A model generated the notes under the pieces. That model saw nothing but the letters and a program-made list of their open reading frames with translations. It made no database searches and was not told where the DNA came from. From NCBI RefSeq assembly GCF_900096565.1, contig NZ_FMYP01000027.1:1-47379 (forward strand): a stretch of DNA of 47,379 nt, read 5' to 3'. The stretch comes from Williamwhitmania taraxaci (GTDB lineage: Bacteria > Bacteroidota > Bacteroidia > Bacteroidales > Williamwhitmaniaceae). The position numbers were made by a program, and so were the translations under genes. Shown in pieces: positions 7,400 to 16,630 of the stretch (its first letter is position 1; the number at the start of each line of letters is the position of its first letter).

Positions 7400-7458
7400 T
7401 GTGACATATTCAAAGCACTATATAGAGTAAGGCCTACAGGAAACTGTAGGCCTTTTTT
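7375..7458 (+). promoter_or_regulatory. Transcription attenuator of lysC-lysA (antiterminator/terminator switch)
   Basis: Three segments can pair in two exclusive ways. CTGTAGGC (7375-7382, inside the leader frame) is perfectly complementary to GCCTACAG (7432-7439), giving an antiterminator. The same 7432-7439 segment is the left arm of the terminator and pairs with CTGTAGGC (7444-7451). A ribosome stalled at the Met/Thr/Lys cluster would leave segment 1 free and allow read-through; one that reaches the stop codon would mask segment 1 and allow termination. Confidence 0.65.
7429..7458 (+). terminator. Intrinsic terminator in the lysC leader
   Basis: Perfect 11-bp stem AAGGCCTACAG (7429-7439) with CTGTAGGCCTT (7444-7454), a GAAA loop, and a T-tract (TTTTTTGTTTT) running towards the lysC ATG at 7481. 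Its position just before the gene, not after it, marks it as an attenuator. Confidence 0.85.
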
Positions 7459-7480
7459 GTTTTCTTTAATTCGTAACACC

Positions 7481-8845
7481 ATGAGAGTTTTAAAATTCGG
7501 AGGAACATCGGTAGGCACAGCGGAGCGCATTCGCACGCTTATTACCCTTATTCCTAGTGACAAGCCTGTGATGGTAGTTCTTTCGGCAATGGCCGGAACC
7601 ACCAACGCTTTAGTAGAAATTGCCAACATTGCCGCAGGTGGCAAGGGCAGCAAAGCCACAGAACTTGTCAAACGAATGCGTTACAACTACTCGTTGGTGA
7701 CTCAGGAGCTATATGAATCGGCAGAAACAAGAGTTAAGGCCAATGGATTCACTAAGGGCATATTTACCGAGATAGAGAACATTCTCACCCTGAGCGTTGG
7801 GGTAAAGGAGGAGCGGCAGCTGCTTGCCTATGGCGAGATACTTTCGACCAACCTATTTTATCTCTTGCTTCAAGAACAGGGAATTGCATCAACACTGCTG
7901 AATGCCGTTGATTTTATGCGCATTGATAAGGATGGTGAGCCAATTATGCACCGCATTGCCGAGAAGTTAAATTGGGAAATTCAAGCTTCGGCAAGCCAAG
8001 GAATCTTCATTACACAAGGATTTATTTGCCGTAATGCCGATGGCGAGATAGACAACCTGAATCGCGGTGGAAGCGATTACACTGCCGCCATTATTGGGAA
8101 CGCTATTGATGCCCAAGAGGTGCAAATATGGACCGATATAGATGGGTTTCATAACAACGACCCTCGGTTTGTATCGAACACCCGACCTATCCGCCAGCTA
8201 TCGTTCGACGAGGCTGCTGAGCTGGCATACTTTGGCGCAAAGATTCTTCACCCTGCCACCATTCATCCATGTCGAATTAAGAACATTCCTGTTTTACTGA
8301 AAAACACCTTAGAGCCATCCAACCCCGGCACGTTAATAAACGCGACCTATTCGGCTGTAAATATTAAGGCAGTAGCAGCAAAGGATGCCATTACCGCCAT
8401 AAAGATTCGCTCATCCAGAATGCTAATGGCGCACGGTTTTCTCAAGAAAGTGTTCGATATCTTCGACACCTATAAAACTCCGGTAGATATGATTACTACT
8501 TCCGAAGTAGCTGTTTCGCTCACTATCGACAATGCCGAAAGGCTTGCTGATATTGTAAGAGAGCTGGAAAAGTTCTCTACAGTGGAGGCCGATATGAACC
8601 AAACTATCATTTGTATTGTGGGCGATTTTGTGGCCGAAAAGCCAGGTGTTGCAGTTCAAATCTTTAATGCCTTACGCGATATTCCCCTTAGAATGATTTC
8701 CTACGGAGGAAGCAGCCACAACATTTCGTTGCTGGTTAGGCAAGAAGAGAAAATTGCTACGCTTCAAGCTATTCAACTGGCGCTTAATGTAACCCAACCA
8801 CAACCTTCGGAAAGTGTGGAAGGCTATGAATTACAATGTAACTAA
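7481..8845 (+). CDS. lysC: Aspartate kinase
   Basis: A 454-residue monofunctional aspartokinase, first enzyme of the aspartate pathway to Lys, Thr, Met and Ile (ATP + L-aspartate to aspartyl phosphate). The N-terminus MRVLKFGGTSVG carries the kinase signature KFGGTS; further motifs are GGSDYTAA, WTDIDGFHNNDPR and the LSFDEAAELAYFGAKILHP block. The last 150 residues form tandem ACT domains for feedback by amino acids. The ATG at 7481 is chosen over an upstream TTG at 7457, which falls in the terminator T-tract. The gene is 17 nt from lysA, so they form an operon, and the attenuator upstream implies control by amino acid supply. Confidence 0.95.
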   Translation: MRVLKFGGTSVGTAERIRTLITLIPSDKPVMVVLSAMAGTTNALVEIANIAAGGKGSKATELVKRMRYNYSLVTQELYESAETRVKANGFTKGIFTEIENILTLSVGVKEERQLLAYGEILSTNLFYLLLQEQGIASTLLNAVDFMRIDKDGEPIMHRIAEKLNWEIQASASQGIFITQGFICRNADGEIDNLNRGGSDYTAAIIGNAIDAQEVQIWTDIDGFHNNDPRFVSNTRPIRQLSFDEAAELAYFGAKILHPATIHPCRIKNIPVLLKNTLEPSNPGTLINATYSAVNIKAVAAKDAITAIKIRSSRMLMAHGFLKKVFDIFDTYKTPVDMITTSEVAVSLTIDNAERLADIVRELEKFSTVEADMNQTIICIVGDFVAEKPGVAVQIFNALRDIPLRMISYGGSSHNISLLVRQEEKIATLQAIQLALNVTQPQPSESVEGYELQCN

Positions 8846-8862
8846 AGCTAATCCTGTTCAAA

Positions 8863-10044
8863 ATGATTTCATCGAAATATATTTCACTGCTGCATGAGAA
8901 CCAAACACCGTTCTACTTCTACAATATGGAGTTGCTGCAAACCACGTTAGCGGCCGTAAAGCATGCAGCCGATAGCAGAAACTATGTGATACACTACGCT
9001 GTGAAAGCCAACGCAAACGAGCGCATTCTAAAAACCATTGCAAGCTATGGCTTCGGAGCCGATTGCGTGAGCGGCAATGAAGTAAAAGCAGCTCTTTCGG
9101 CGGGGTTTAGCCCGCGCGATATCGTATTTGCGGGAGTTGGCAAGAGTGACCAGGAGATTGATTATGCCTTACGTAAGAACATTTTTTGCTTTCACTGCGA
9201 ATCGGTGCAAGAGCTGGAGGTTATCAATCGTATTGCAGGTATTCAGGGAAAGCGCGCATTGGTTGCCTTGAGGATAAACCCAGACGTTTCGGCGAATACA
9301 CACGCTCATATCACCACCGGAACGCGGGGCAATAAGTTTGGACTCTCTCCTACCGAGCTAGACCAAGCCCTAGGACTGATTCCCAGCCTCAACAACTTGC
9401 GGTTAATTGGCTTTCACTTTCATATTGGGTCACAAATTACCAATATGGAGGTGTTTGAACAGCTGGCGCACCGCATTAACGAACTACAAGCGCAGTTCTT
9501 TGCAAATATCCCAATGCCTTACCTCAACGTAGGCGGAGGACTTGGAGTAAACTACACCAACCCCGAAGAGCAGCCAATACCAAACTTTGAGGAGTATTTC
9601 TCGACCTTTCATAGTAACTTAAAGTTACCTATGGGGCAACGCGTTCACTTTGAGTTGGGGCGGTCAGTTGTAGCCCAGTGCGGATGTCTTGTTACCAAGG
9701 TGCTTTACGTGAAAGGTGATGAATTGAAGAAGTTTGTTGTTGTGGATGCAGGGATGAACGATTTAATTCGGCCAGCGCTATACAATGCGGTGCACAAGAT
9801 TGTAAATATTAGCTCACACTCTACGCCTGAGTATTACGATGTTGTTGGCCCCATATGCGAAACAACCGATTGCTTTGCACACGACATTCAGCTGCCCGAA
9901 ACCGTAAGAGGTGATTTACTCACTATTCTATCGGCGGGAGCTTACGGTGAGGTTATGAGCTCGCGCTACAACTTGCGGGAAAAACCGTTGGCTGTATATT
10001 CAACTAGTATCAAAGAAGTTTACAACAAGGTTGGTTTAACGTAG
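8863..10044 (+). CDS. lysA: Diaminopimelate decarboxylase
   Basis: A 393-residue PLP enzyme of the alanine racemase/group IV decarboxylase fold that converts meso-diaminopimelate to L-lysine, the last step of lysine synthesis. Motifs: HYAVKANAN (PLP lysine), GADCVSGNEV, HFHIGSQI, NVGGGLGVNY (phosphate-binding glycine loop), ELGRSVVAQ, and the CETTDCFAHD block with the catalytic cysteine of the partner subunit. Length fits LysA. Immediately downstream of lysC, and followed by a strong terminator at 10127, so the operon is lysC-lysA only. Confidence 0.95.
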   Translation: MISSKYISLLHENQTPFYFYNMELLQTTLAAVKHAADSRNYVIHYAVKANANERILKTIASYGFGADCVSGNEVKAALSAGFSPRDIVFAGVGKSDQEIDYALRKNIFCFHCESVQELEVINRIAGIQGKRALVALRINPDVSANTHAHITTGTRGNKFGLSPTELDQALGLIPSLNNLRLIGFHFHIGSQITNMEVFEQLAHRINELQAQFFANIPMPYLNVGGGLGVNYTNPEEQPIPNFEEYFSTFHSNLKLPMGQRVHFELGRSVVAQCGCLVTKVLYVKGDELKKFVVVDAGMNDLIRPALYNAVHKIVNISSHSTPEYYDVVGPICETTDCFAHDIQLPETVRGDLLTILSAGAYGEVMSSRYNLREKPLAVYSTSIKEVYNKVGLT

Positions 10045-10126
10045 CTATTCTAACAAACACAACCACAGTAGGCAAATGTTGCCAGATACGCTCGCCCAGC
10101 CACACTACAACGCTGTGCAGAGCAGA

Positions 10127-10156
10127 AAGCAACCCGACATGGCTCGGGTTGCTTTT
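10127..10156 (+). terminator. Terminator after lysA
   Basis: AAGCAACCCGA (10127-10137) pairs perfectly with TCGGGTTGCTT (10144-10154) around CATGGC, followed by a short T-run. It ends the lysC-lysA operon. Confidence 0.85.
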
Positions 10157-10293
10157 GGTTTAGAGCAGGTAAGCAAAGTAGCATCTGCTCAATTAGCTGA
10201 ACCTTATCAATAACAATTTTCAAATTACTATATTTGCTTGGAATCAAATTCCTGTTAGCACTAAAAGTTATACGCTTCACTAATTCAAAAACT

Positions 10294-10632
10294 ATGAAAT
10301 TCCTACATAAATTCGCATCAGTAGCATGGTGGCTACTGCGTTCTTCAATTCTACTCTTTGTTGTGTTACGGTATCTTCAACCACTTAGAGGTATGAATTT
10401 CAGCAGTATTTCGTTTTATGTATCACTATTTTTTATTGCCTCAGCACTTCTGATTTTCATTGGAGGATTTTACAAGCAGGGAGGCCTAGCAAGAGCAGGA
10501 GCATTTTTGCTATGCTTAGTGGGTGGATACTCAATATTTATGAATATTAACTCCTCGCTCGATTACCTAAGTATATTAATTCTCCTTACATCTATTGGTT
10601 TAGTATTTTTGACACGAAAGGATAATGTATAA
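10294..10632 (+). CDS. Small membrane protein of unknown function
   Basis: A 112-residue protein starting MKFLHKFASVAWWLLRSSIL with four predicted membrane helices and a short basic C-terminus (TRKDNV). No family is recognised. The ATG at 10294 is preferred to an upstream TTG-type start at 10234, because a perfect TAnnTTTG box (TATATTTG, 10229-10236) lies about 58 nt upstream of the ATG and overlaps the longer frame. The gene is flanked by the lysA terminator and an independent DUF6150 gene, so it is probably monocistronic. Function cannot be inferred from context. Confidence 0.65.
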   Translation: MKFLHKFASVAWWLLRSSILLFVVLRYLQPLRGMNFSSISFYVSLFFIASALLIFIGGFYKQGGLARAGAFLLCLVGGYSIFMNINSSLDYLSILILLTSIGLVFLTRKDNV

Positions 10633-10745
10633 GGTGTAAGGTGCACCACACAAATAGCAAATATGTTATATATTGTGATTTGAGCTTACAACAAATCGCT
10701 CGTTAATCTTTGTTTGCTATTTTAAATCGGTTTTAACAAACGCTC

Positions 10746-11105
10746 ATGGCTCGAATTCTTCTACTCTTAGGACTCCTGCTCTCCCTTGTTCCTTTTACCG
10801 GCAAGGCGCAGTTGTTTTTTGAGACAGAGACGGTAGAACAAGCTAAGGTGAAGGTGTTTAACGTAGATACTCCTGAGCAAGCCGATTTACTGGTGTTCTT
10901 TGTAAACACAAAGCCTGAAGTAACCAAGATTGGCCTGTGGATGGAGGTTGAAACCGAACCCGAAGCACAGGCCTTAATTATTTTTGTGGACGACGAAAAG
11001 CTGGCCGATATCAAGATATGTATTGTTGAAGATATAACACAAGCCGGCTGGCGAAACGAGGCAAAGAAAGGACTATTGAATTTAGATACGCCAAAGCAAC
11101 CGTAG
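10746..11105 (+). CDS. DUF6150 family secreted protein
   Basis: A 119-residue protein with an N-terminal signal peptide (MARILLLLGLLLSLVPFTGK, cleavage likely after KAQ). The mature part consists of short degenerate repeats in which a hydrophobic strand alternates with a charged turn (VKVFNVDTPEQADLLVFFVN, LIIFVDDEKLADIKICIVED), ending GWRNEAKKGLL. This repeated beta pattern and the GW...KK ending match the DUF6150 family of Bacteroidota. The product is predicted to be exported, probably to the periplasm or surface. Function is unknown and neighbouring genes give no pathway. Confidence 0.75.
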   Translation: MARILLLLGLLLSLVPFTGKAQLFFETETVEQAKVKVFNVDTPEQADLLVFFVNTKPEVTKIGLWMEVETEPEAQALIIFVDDEKLADIKICIVEDITQAGWRNEAKKGLLNLDTPKQP

Positions 11106-11288
11106 GATTGTATCTTTAGTATAGAACTTAAAACGCTTTTGAATGCATCAAACAGCATAGTGTTCATGAGCAACTTGGACTACGGCAGGAAGATAACTAT
11201 GCGTTAAACTATCTTGTAATCAAGTTCAAATAGCATTAAACCCTTTATTGCATACTGGCTCTAACCTTTTATTTACACACTATGCCAT

Positions 11289-12977
11289 ATGAAACCCATA
11301 AACCTACTAATTACCTTGCTTATGTCAGCATCCATTGCCCATGGTCAGGATCGCATTACTGGGCATAACTTTGCCACCCGATCGGAAATAATTGCCACGC
11401 ATGGAATGGCTGCAACAAGCCAACCGTTGGCTACTCAAGTTGCCCTAGATATACTAAAGAAAGGTGGTTCGGCCATTGATGCAGCCATTGCTGCCGATGC
11501 CATGCTTGGACTTACCGAGCCAACTGGAGCGGGAATTGGCGGAGATATTTTTGCCATAGTGTGGGATGCAAAAACACAAAAACTCTATGGCTTAAACGGT
11601 AGCGGGCGCTCACCAAAATCGCTCACGTTGGAGTATTTAAAAAAGAACGGTATTACTCATATTCCTGCACTTGGACCACTTCCAGTTTCGGTTCCCGGAT
11701 GCGTGGATGGATGGTTTGAGCTACATGCTAAGTTTGGTAAGCTACCAATGGATCAGATACTAGCACCAACCATAAGCTACGCGCGCGAAGGGTTTCCAGT
11801 AACCGAAGTAATTGCCTATTACATGCAGCGTTCAGGCAACTCCCTTGGAAAGTTTCCCGGTTTTAAGGAGACCTATATGCCCAACGGAAAGATGCCAGCA
11901 AAGGGTGAGGTTTTCAAAAACCCGTTTTTAGCAAATACGCTAGAGAAAATTGCAAAAGGTGGCCGCGATGCATTCTATAAAGGAGACATTGCCCGCGCCA
12001 TTGAAAAGTATATGAAGGAGAATGGCGGATTTCTTTCATACAACGATTTAGCCACCCACCAATCGGAGTGGGTTGAACCGGTTTCTACCAACTACCGTGG
12101 TTACGATGTGTGGGAATTGCCACCCAACGGACAAGGTATTGCCGCGCTTCAAATCCTCAACATTCTTGAGGGATACGATATAAAAGGTATGGGATTTGGG
12201 TCGACACAATACCTGCACACGCTTATTGAAGCAAAGAAGATTGCATTTGAAGATCGTGCGAAATTCTATGCCGATCAGGCTTTTGCTGATGTTCCTGTAA
12301 AGCAGCTAATATCGAAAGAATATGCGGCAAAACGACGCGCACTACTAAACCCCGAGCGTGCAACCCGCCGCTTAGATGCAGGCGATCCGAGAACCGATAA
12401 TACTATTTACCTAACGGTAGCCGATTCTGAAGGAAATATGGTTTCGCTTATCCAGAGCAACTACCGCGGTATGGGTTCGGGAATGACTCCAACCGGACTC
12501 GGCTTTGTGCTTCAAGATAGAGGCGAAATGTTTACCCTTGAGGAAGGTCATGCCAACTGCTACGCCCCAGGGAAACGTCCATTCCATACCATTATTCCAT
12601 CGTTTATTACCAAGGATGGAAAGCCTTACGTAAGCTTTGGAGTGATGGGTGGTGCCATGCAGCCACAAGGACATGTGCAAATTGTCGTAAACCTAATCGA
12701 TTTTGGCATGAACCTGCAAGAGGCGGGCGATGCCCCACGTATACACCACGATGGCTCATCCGAACCCACAGGCGAGAAAATGACCAACGGTGGAGAGGTA
12801 AACGTGGAGAGTGGATTTCCATACGAAACAATTCGCGGGCTGATGCAAATGGGACATAAAGTAACATTTGAAGTGGGACCATACGGTGGCTATCAAGCCA
12901 TAATGTGGGATGCCACTAACAAGGTTTACTTTGGTGCTTCGGAATCGCGAAAAGATGGACAGGCAGCAGGATATTAG
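11289..12977 (+). CDS. ggt: Gamma-glutamyltransferase (gamma-glutamyltranspeptidase)
   Basis: A 562-residue Ntn-hydrolase with a signal peptide (MKPINLLITLLMSASIAHGQ). The enzyme hydrolyses or transfers the gamma-glutamyl group of glutathione and related peptides, normally in the periplasm. It is made as a precursor that cuts itself before a catalytic threonine; the matching residue is Thr372 in TDNTIYLTVAD. Other landmarks: GGSAIDAAIAA and GAGIGGDIFA in the large subunit, SNYRGMGSGMTPTG and FGVMGGAMQPQGHVQ in the small subunit. The GGS substrate-loop region of classical GGTs is not obvious, so gamma-glutamyl peptide specificity may differ (cephalosporin acylase relatives share this fold). 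Followed by its own terminator. Confidence 0.9.
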   Translation: MKPINLLITLLMSASIAHGQDRITGHNFATRSEIIATHGMAATSQPLATQVALDILKKGGSAIDAAIAADAMLGLTEPTGAGIGGDIFAIVWDAKTQKLYGLNGSGRSPKSLTLEYLKKNGITHIPALGPLPVSVPGCVDGWFELHAKFGKLPMDQILAPTISYAREGFPVTEVIAYYMQRSGNSLGKFPGFKETYMPNGKMPAKGEVFKNPFLANTLEKIAKGGRDAFYKGDIARAIEKYMKENGGFLSYNDLATHQSEWVEPVSTNYRGYDVWELPPNGQGIAALQILNILEGYDIKGMGFGSTQYLHTLIEAKKIAFEDRAKFYADQAFADVPVKQLISKEYAAKRRALLNPERATRRLDAGDPRTDNTIYLTVADSEGNMVSLIQSNYRGMGSGMTPTGLGFVLQDRGEMFTLEEGHANCYAPGKRPFHTIIPSFITKDGKPYVSFGVMGGAMQPQGHVQIVVNLIDFGMNLQEAGDAPRIHHDGSSEPTGEKMTNGGEVNVESGFPYETIRGLMQMGHKVTFEVGPYGGYQAIMWDATNKVYFGASESRKDGQAAGY

Positions 12978-13011
12978 ATACTTTCTTGTAAAACTTACCA
13001 CGAGAAACATG

Positions 13012-13037
13012 AAAGGAGGCTTAGGTCTCCTTTTTTT
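13012..13037 (+). terminator. Terminator after ggt
   Basis: AAAGGAG (13012-13018) pairs with CTCCTTT (13027-13033), then the T-run continues to 13037. It lies 35 nt past the ggt stop codon. Confidence 0.75.
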
Positions 13038-13163
13038 GTTGTAGCAGAAGTAGAGTTATAAGCTAATTCTGGGAAAATTAACGGCACAAAAATGCCTTGC
13101 TGTTGAACAACCATTATTCCTTTGCTGTTTGTGGCTAACAAGATTCACGTTAATCTACATCAT

Positions 13164-13826
13164 ATGGAACTGAAGATAGAAACCCAATATTTCACCGTAC
13201 AATCCATTACAAGCATTACCGATCACACCTTTATTGTTCGTGTTCCTCGAAAAGAGATGGTTTTTAGAGCAGGACAACACATATCGGTAGGTATTAAAGG
13301 AGAGAGCAACTATAGGGAGTATTCCATATATAGCGGAGAAAGCGAAAACTATTTGGAATTTCTTGTGAAAGAGATAAAGTCGGGATACTTTACACCTCGG
13401 CTCAGAAAAGTAAGGGTTGGCCAACAGCTCGACATAAATGGCCCCTACGGCAAGTTTGGCATTGCAAAAGACAAAGAGACAACACACAAGCACATATTCA
13501 TAGCTAGCGGAACAGGCATTGCCCCTTTTCGTAGCATGGTAAAGAGCAATCCATCCCTAAACTACCACCTTATACATGGAGTTATTAACGCTTCGGAGGC
13601 TTATGCTCGTAACGATTTTGACCCAGAAAGATATACTCTATGCACCTCAAGAGATGGTTCGGGTAGCTATGCAGGTAGAGTAACAAAATATCTAGAAGAA
13701 ACCGTATTTGAACCCGAAACGCATTTCTACCTTTGTGGGAATAGCAAGATGATTTCGGATGTAGTAAAAATTATAAAGAGCAAAGGATTTCCGCGGTCGA
13801 GCATTTCGGCGGAGATATATTTTTGA
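13164..13826 (+). CDS. Ferredoxin-NADP(+) reductase-like FAD/NAD(P)-binding oxidoreductase
   Basis: A 220-residue flavoprotein of the FNR superfamily. Visible: an FAD-binding barrel with GQHISVGI and the RxYS motif REYSIYS, a GPYGKF loop, the nucleotide-binding motif FIASGTGIAPFRSMV, and the C-terminal YLCGNSKMISDV plus an aromatic last residue (SAEIYF). It transfers electrons between NAD(P)H and a one-electron carrier such as ferredoxin. No iron-sulfur or globin domain is fused. The ATG at 13164 (MELKIETQYF) is chosen over a TTG-type start at 13122 because the longer version adds an atypical tail. Physiological partner is unknown. Confidence 0.85.
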   Translation: MELKIETQYFTVQSITSITDHTFIVRVPRKEMVFRAGQHISVGIKGESNYREYSIYSGESENYLEFLVKEIKSGYFTPRLRKVRVGQQLDINGPYGKFGIAKDKETTHKHIFIASGTGIAPFRSMVKSNPSLNYHLIHGVINASEAYARNDFDPERYTLCTSRDGSGSYAGRVTKYLEETVFEPETHFYLCGNSKMISDVVKIIKSKGFPRSSISAEIYF

Positions 13827-13847
13827 ACCAGAAAATCGAACAGCCTT

Positions 13848-14126
13848 CTAGAATTTCATAAATCCATGGCTATCGTGGATACGACCGTTTTTGCTGCGCG
13901 ATGAATTCTGGGCATCGGGACTGGTGATTCGTGCTAAAAACCAGTAGCCAACTACCACCGGAAGAATGCGAAAAAGCGAATCAACAGATGCCTGCGTTAC
14001 TGGTTCTTTTAGAAAAAGAAAGAACATTGAAAAAAGGACATAACCAACCATAATGGTTACAATGGTCCAGCCTATTACCGAAGTAGGCTTATAAACTATT
14101 CCATATCGTGTAAACCAAATAAACAT
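13848..14126 (-). CDS. Small membrane protein of unknown function
   Basis: From the ATG at 14124-14126 the frame encodes 92 residues beginning MFIWFTRYGIVYKPTSVIGW, with two or three hydrophobic helices and a polar C-terminal tail (RSKNGRIHDSHGF). The YGxxYKP-x-GW opening is one I associate with small hypothetical membrane proteins of Bacteroidota, of unknown function. A longer reading (130 aa from 14240) would overlap the upstream region of the divergent radical SAM gene and adds a hydrophilic segment, so the shorter form is preferred. Confidence 0.6.
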   Translation of the reverse strand: MFIWFTRYGIVYKPTSVIGWTIVTIMVGYVLFSMFFLFLKEPVTQASVDSLFRILPVVVGYWFLARITSPDAQNSSRSKNGRIHDSHGFMKF

Positions 14127-14270
14127 TGTCCTCGAATTAGATGGTAAAGGTAATGTAAAACCAACTCTAGGCGTGTGATCATCAACCATTTTTTTCAGAA
14201 GGCAACACTCATCCTGAACTTTCGAAACTACAAATGACACATCTTCAAATTGGCTGCCTATCTTTGCTGC

Positions 14271-16442
14271 ATGAACACATCCTGCGACATACTCCTAATT
14301 ACGCCGCCACTCCTGCAGTTGAACACGCCTTATCCTGCCACGGCATACCTAAAGGGCTTCTTAGTTGACAAGGGTTATCGTGTTGATCATGCTGATCTTG
14401 GAATTGAAACATTTGTTGAACTCCTCGCTTCTGACTCTTTAGAGCAACTATTTAGTGGAATCGTATTTGAAAAGATAAGCGAGCAGCACCTACGTCAAAT
14501 CTACATCCAGCGAGAAGCCTACATAAAGTTTGCGCCAATTATAGTTCAGTTTTTGCAGGGGAAAAATCCAGAGTTGGCCCATAGAATTGCCTCACGGCAA
14601 TACCTCCCAGAAGCCAATCGGTTTAAAGCCATAACCGATCTCGAATGGGCCTTTGGTGCGCATGGTGTACAGGAAAAGGCGCAGCATATTGCTACCCTAT
14701 TTCTAGAAGATCTCTGCACATTTATTCAGGAGACTACCAGCCCCAACTTTGAACTGATTCGCTACGCCGAAAAGCTATCGCTCTACTCACCCACCTTCGA
14801 TAAGCTGCTTGAGCAGCTGCAAGCCCCCGCCGATCCGGTAATGGCAATAATGGAGAGCCTACTCCAAATTAAGGTGGAAGAAGCCAACCCAACCGTTGTT
14901 GGTTTTACGGTTCCTTTTCCAGGCAATTTATTGGCCGCCCTACGCGGATGCCAACTCATCAAGCGAGAGTTTCCGCACATTACAACGCTAATTGGAGGCG
15001 GTTACCCAACCACCGAGTTGCGCAACCTTTCAGATACAAGAATTTTCAACTTCACCGATTATATTATTCTTGATGATGGTCTATCCGCCATTCATGCAAT
15101 TGCCCAGAGGCATATCGACAAATCGGAAATTGCAAAGTTACAATCTACTTGGTATTTGGAGGCAGGTAAGTTAACCTTCACACCCGAAATAAAGGAAGAT
15201 AACGCACATTTTAGTGAGATGCCCTGCCCCGACTTTAACGGTTTGCCGCACCACCTCTACCTCTCGCTACTCGATGGGCCAAACCCTATGCAGCAACTCT
15301 GGAGCAATGGGCGCTGGAATAAACTTGTACTAGCACACGGCTGCTACTGGGCAAAATGCACATTCTGCGACACTTCTCTGCCATACATTGGTCGGTTCGA
15401 ACCCAAAACAGCAATCCAAATTGCTGATGAGATGGAGCAGGTGGCCAAACAAACAGGTAGCCAAGGCTTTCATTTTGTAGATGAAGCAGCTCCGCCAAAG
15501 TTGCTGAAGGAACTTTCGCTAGAGATTCTACAACGCGGACTAGCAGTTAGCTGGTGGACAAATATCCGATTTGAGGCTTCCTTCAGTGCCGATCTGTGCA
15601 GACTAATGGCCGCAGCAGGCTGCATTGCCGTTTCAGGTGGACTTGAAGTTGCTTCAGAAAGAATCTTAAAACTGATTAAGAAAGGGGTTACCCTAAGCCA
15701 AGCAGCGCAGGTAACCGGAAACTTCAGCCGAGCTGGGATTATGGTGCACGCCTATCTTATGTATGGCTTCCCAACAGAAACCCTTCAGGAGACCATCGAT
15801 TCACTGGAGGTGGTGCGCCAACTAGTTCAAAATAACAATGTGCAGTCGGGATTCTGGCATCGGTTCGCCATGACCGAGCACAGTCCTATTGGTATTAATC
15901 CAGATAATTTTGGCACCAAAAGAACCACAACTTGCAACCAAAATGTCTTTGCCAACAACGAGGTTCCATTCTCTGCCAAACTCGATTATAATCTCGAAAT
16001 GATTGGTGAAGGATTACGAACCGCGAACTACAACTATATGCTCGGTCTTGGCTTTGATGTTCCTTTGTCCAAGTGGTTTTCGGGAAAGACACCGCAGCCA
16101 ACACACGCCAAAAATTTAATTAAAAACTATACCGATAGCGGTCTTGAACTTATCCCAACCGACTATATGAAGGTGATTTGGCTTGGCGGAGATGTTATTC
16201 AGGTGAAAGATGGCGAGATTACCTTTGCCGGGAAGAGTGGCACTCAAACCATTCGGTGTACACAAGTCCAATCCGAATGGCTAAAGGGAATAACCAAACG
16301 AATTACTACTAGGGAGCTTGAACCCATGACTTACAAAACATTTAAAGAGGATTACATTCAGTGCACGGGCGAACCCCTCGAGGTTCTTATCTTTGGAAAG
16401 CAGGGCTCCATTCTTCGAAAATGTGGCTTGCTGATTTTCTAG
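14271..16442 (+). CDS. B12-binding domain radical SAM protein
   Basis: A 723-residue protein with an N-terminal cobalamin-binding-like half (ILLITPPLLQLNTPYPATAY; later VVGFTVPFPGN and TLIGGGYPTTELRN) and a central radical SAM domain. The cluster motif is GCYWAKCTFCD, cysteines 358, 363 and 366, a CX4CX2C spacing instead of the usual CX3CX2C. Downstream are HFVDEAAPP, SGGLEVASERILKLIKKGV and AYLMYGFPTET, typical radical SAM barrel elements. Enzymes of this class often do methylations or ring and lipid modifications; substrate is unknown here. No maturation or peptide-substrate gene lies next to it. A TATCTTTG box (14259-14266) sits directly before the ATG, so the mRNA may be nearly leaderless. 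Confidence 0.85.
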   Translation: MNTSCDILLITPPLLQLNTPYPATAYLKGFLVDKGYRVDHADLGIETFVELLASDSLEQLFSGIVFEKISEQHLRQIYIQREAYIKFAPIIVQFLQGKNPELAHRIASRQYLPEANRFKAITDLEWAFGAHGVQEKAQHIATLFLEDLCTFIQETTSPNFELIRYAEKLSLYSPTFDKLLEQLQAPADPVMAIMESLLQIKVEEANPTVVGFTVPFPGNLLAALRGCQLIKREFPHITTLIGGGYPTTELRNLSDTRIFNFTDYIILDDGLSAIHAIAQRHIDKSEIAKLQSTWYLEAGKLTFTPEIKEDNAHFSEMPCPDFNGLPHHLYLSLLDGPNPMQQLWSNGRWNKLVLAHGCYWAKCTFCDTSLPYIGRFEPKTAIQIADEMEQVAKQTGSQGFHFVDEAAPPKLLKELSLEILQRGLAVSWWTNIRFEASFSADLCRLMAAAGCIAVSGGLEVASERILKLIKKGVTLSQAAQVTGNFSRAGIMVHAYLMYGFPTETLQETIDSLEVVRQLVQNNNVQSGFWHRFAMTEHSPIGINPDNFGTKRTTTCNQNVFANNEVPFSAKLDYNLEMIGEGLRTANYNYMLGLGFDVPLSKWFSGKTPQPTHAKNLIKNYTDSGLELIPTDYMKVIWLGGDVIQVKDGEITFAGKSGTQTIRCTQVQSEWLKGITKRITTRELEPMTYKTFKEDYIQCTGEPLEVLIFGKQGSILRKCGLLIF

Positions 16443-16630
16443 AAAAGGAGTGAAGAAAAAACATAAGGATAATCCAGAATCCAAGTTGCCCAAACAATAA
16501 CAATTTTGCACTTTCAGAGTAAGCAGATATTGGTGTACAATACAGGTAACTCAATTAACCATATCGATCAATAATTACAGAGTTAATCTTCGAGAAAAAA
16601 CTCTAAATTTGAACCTTAAACCAACAGACT

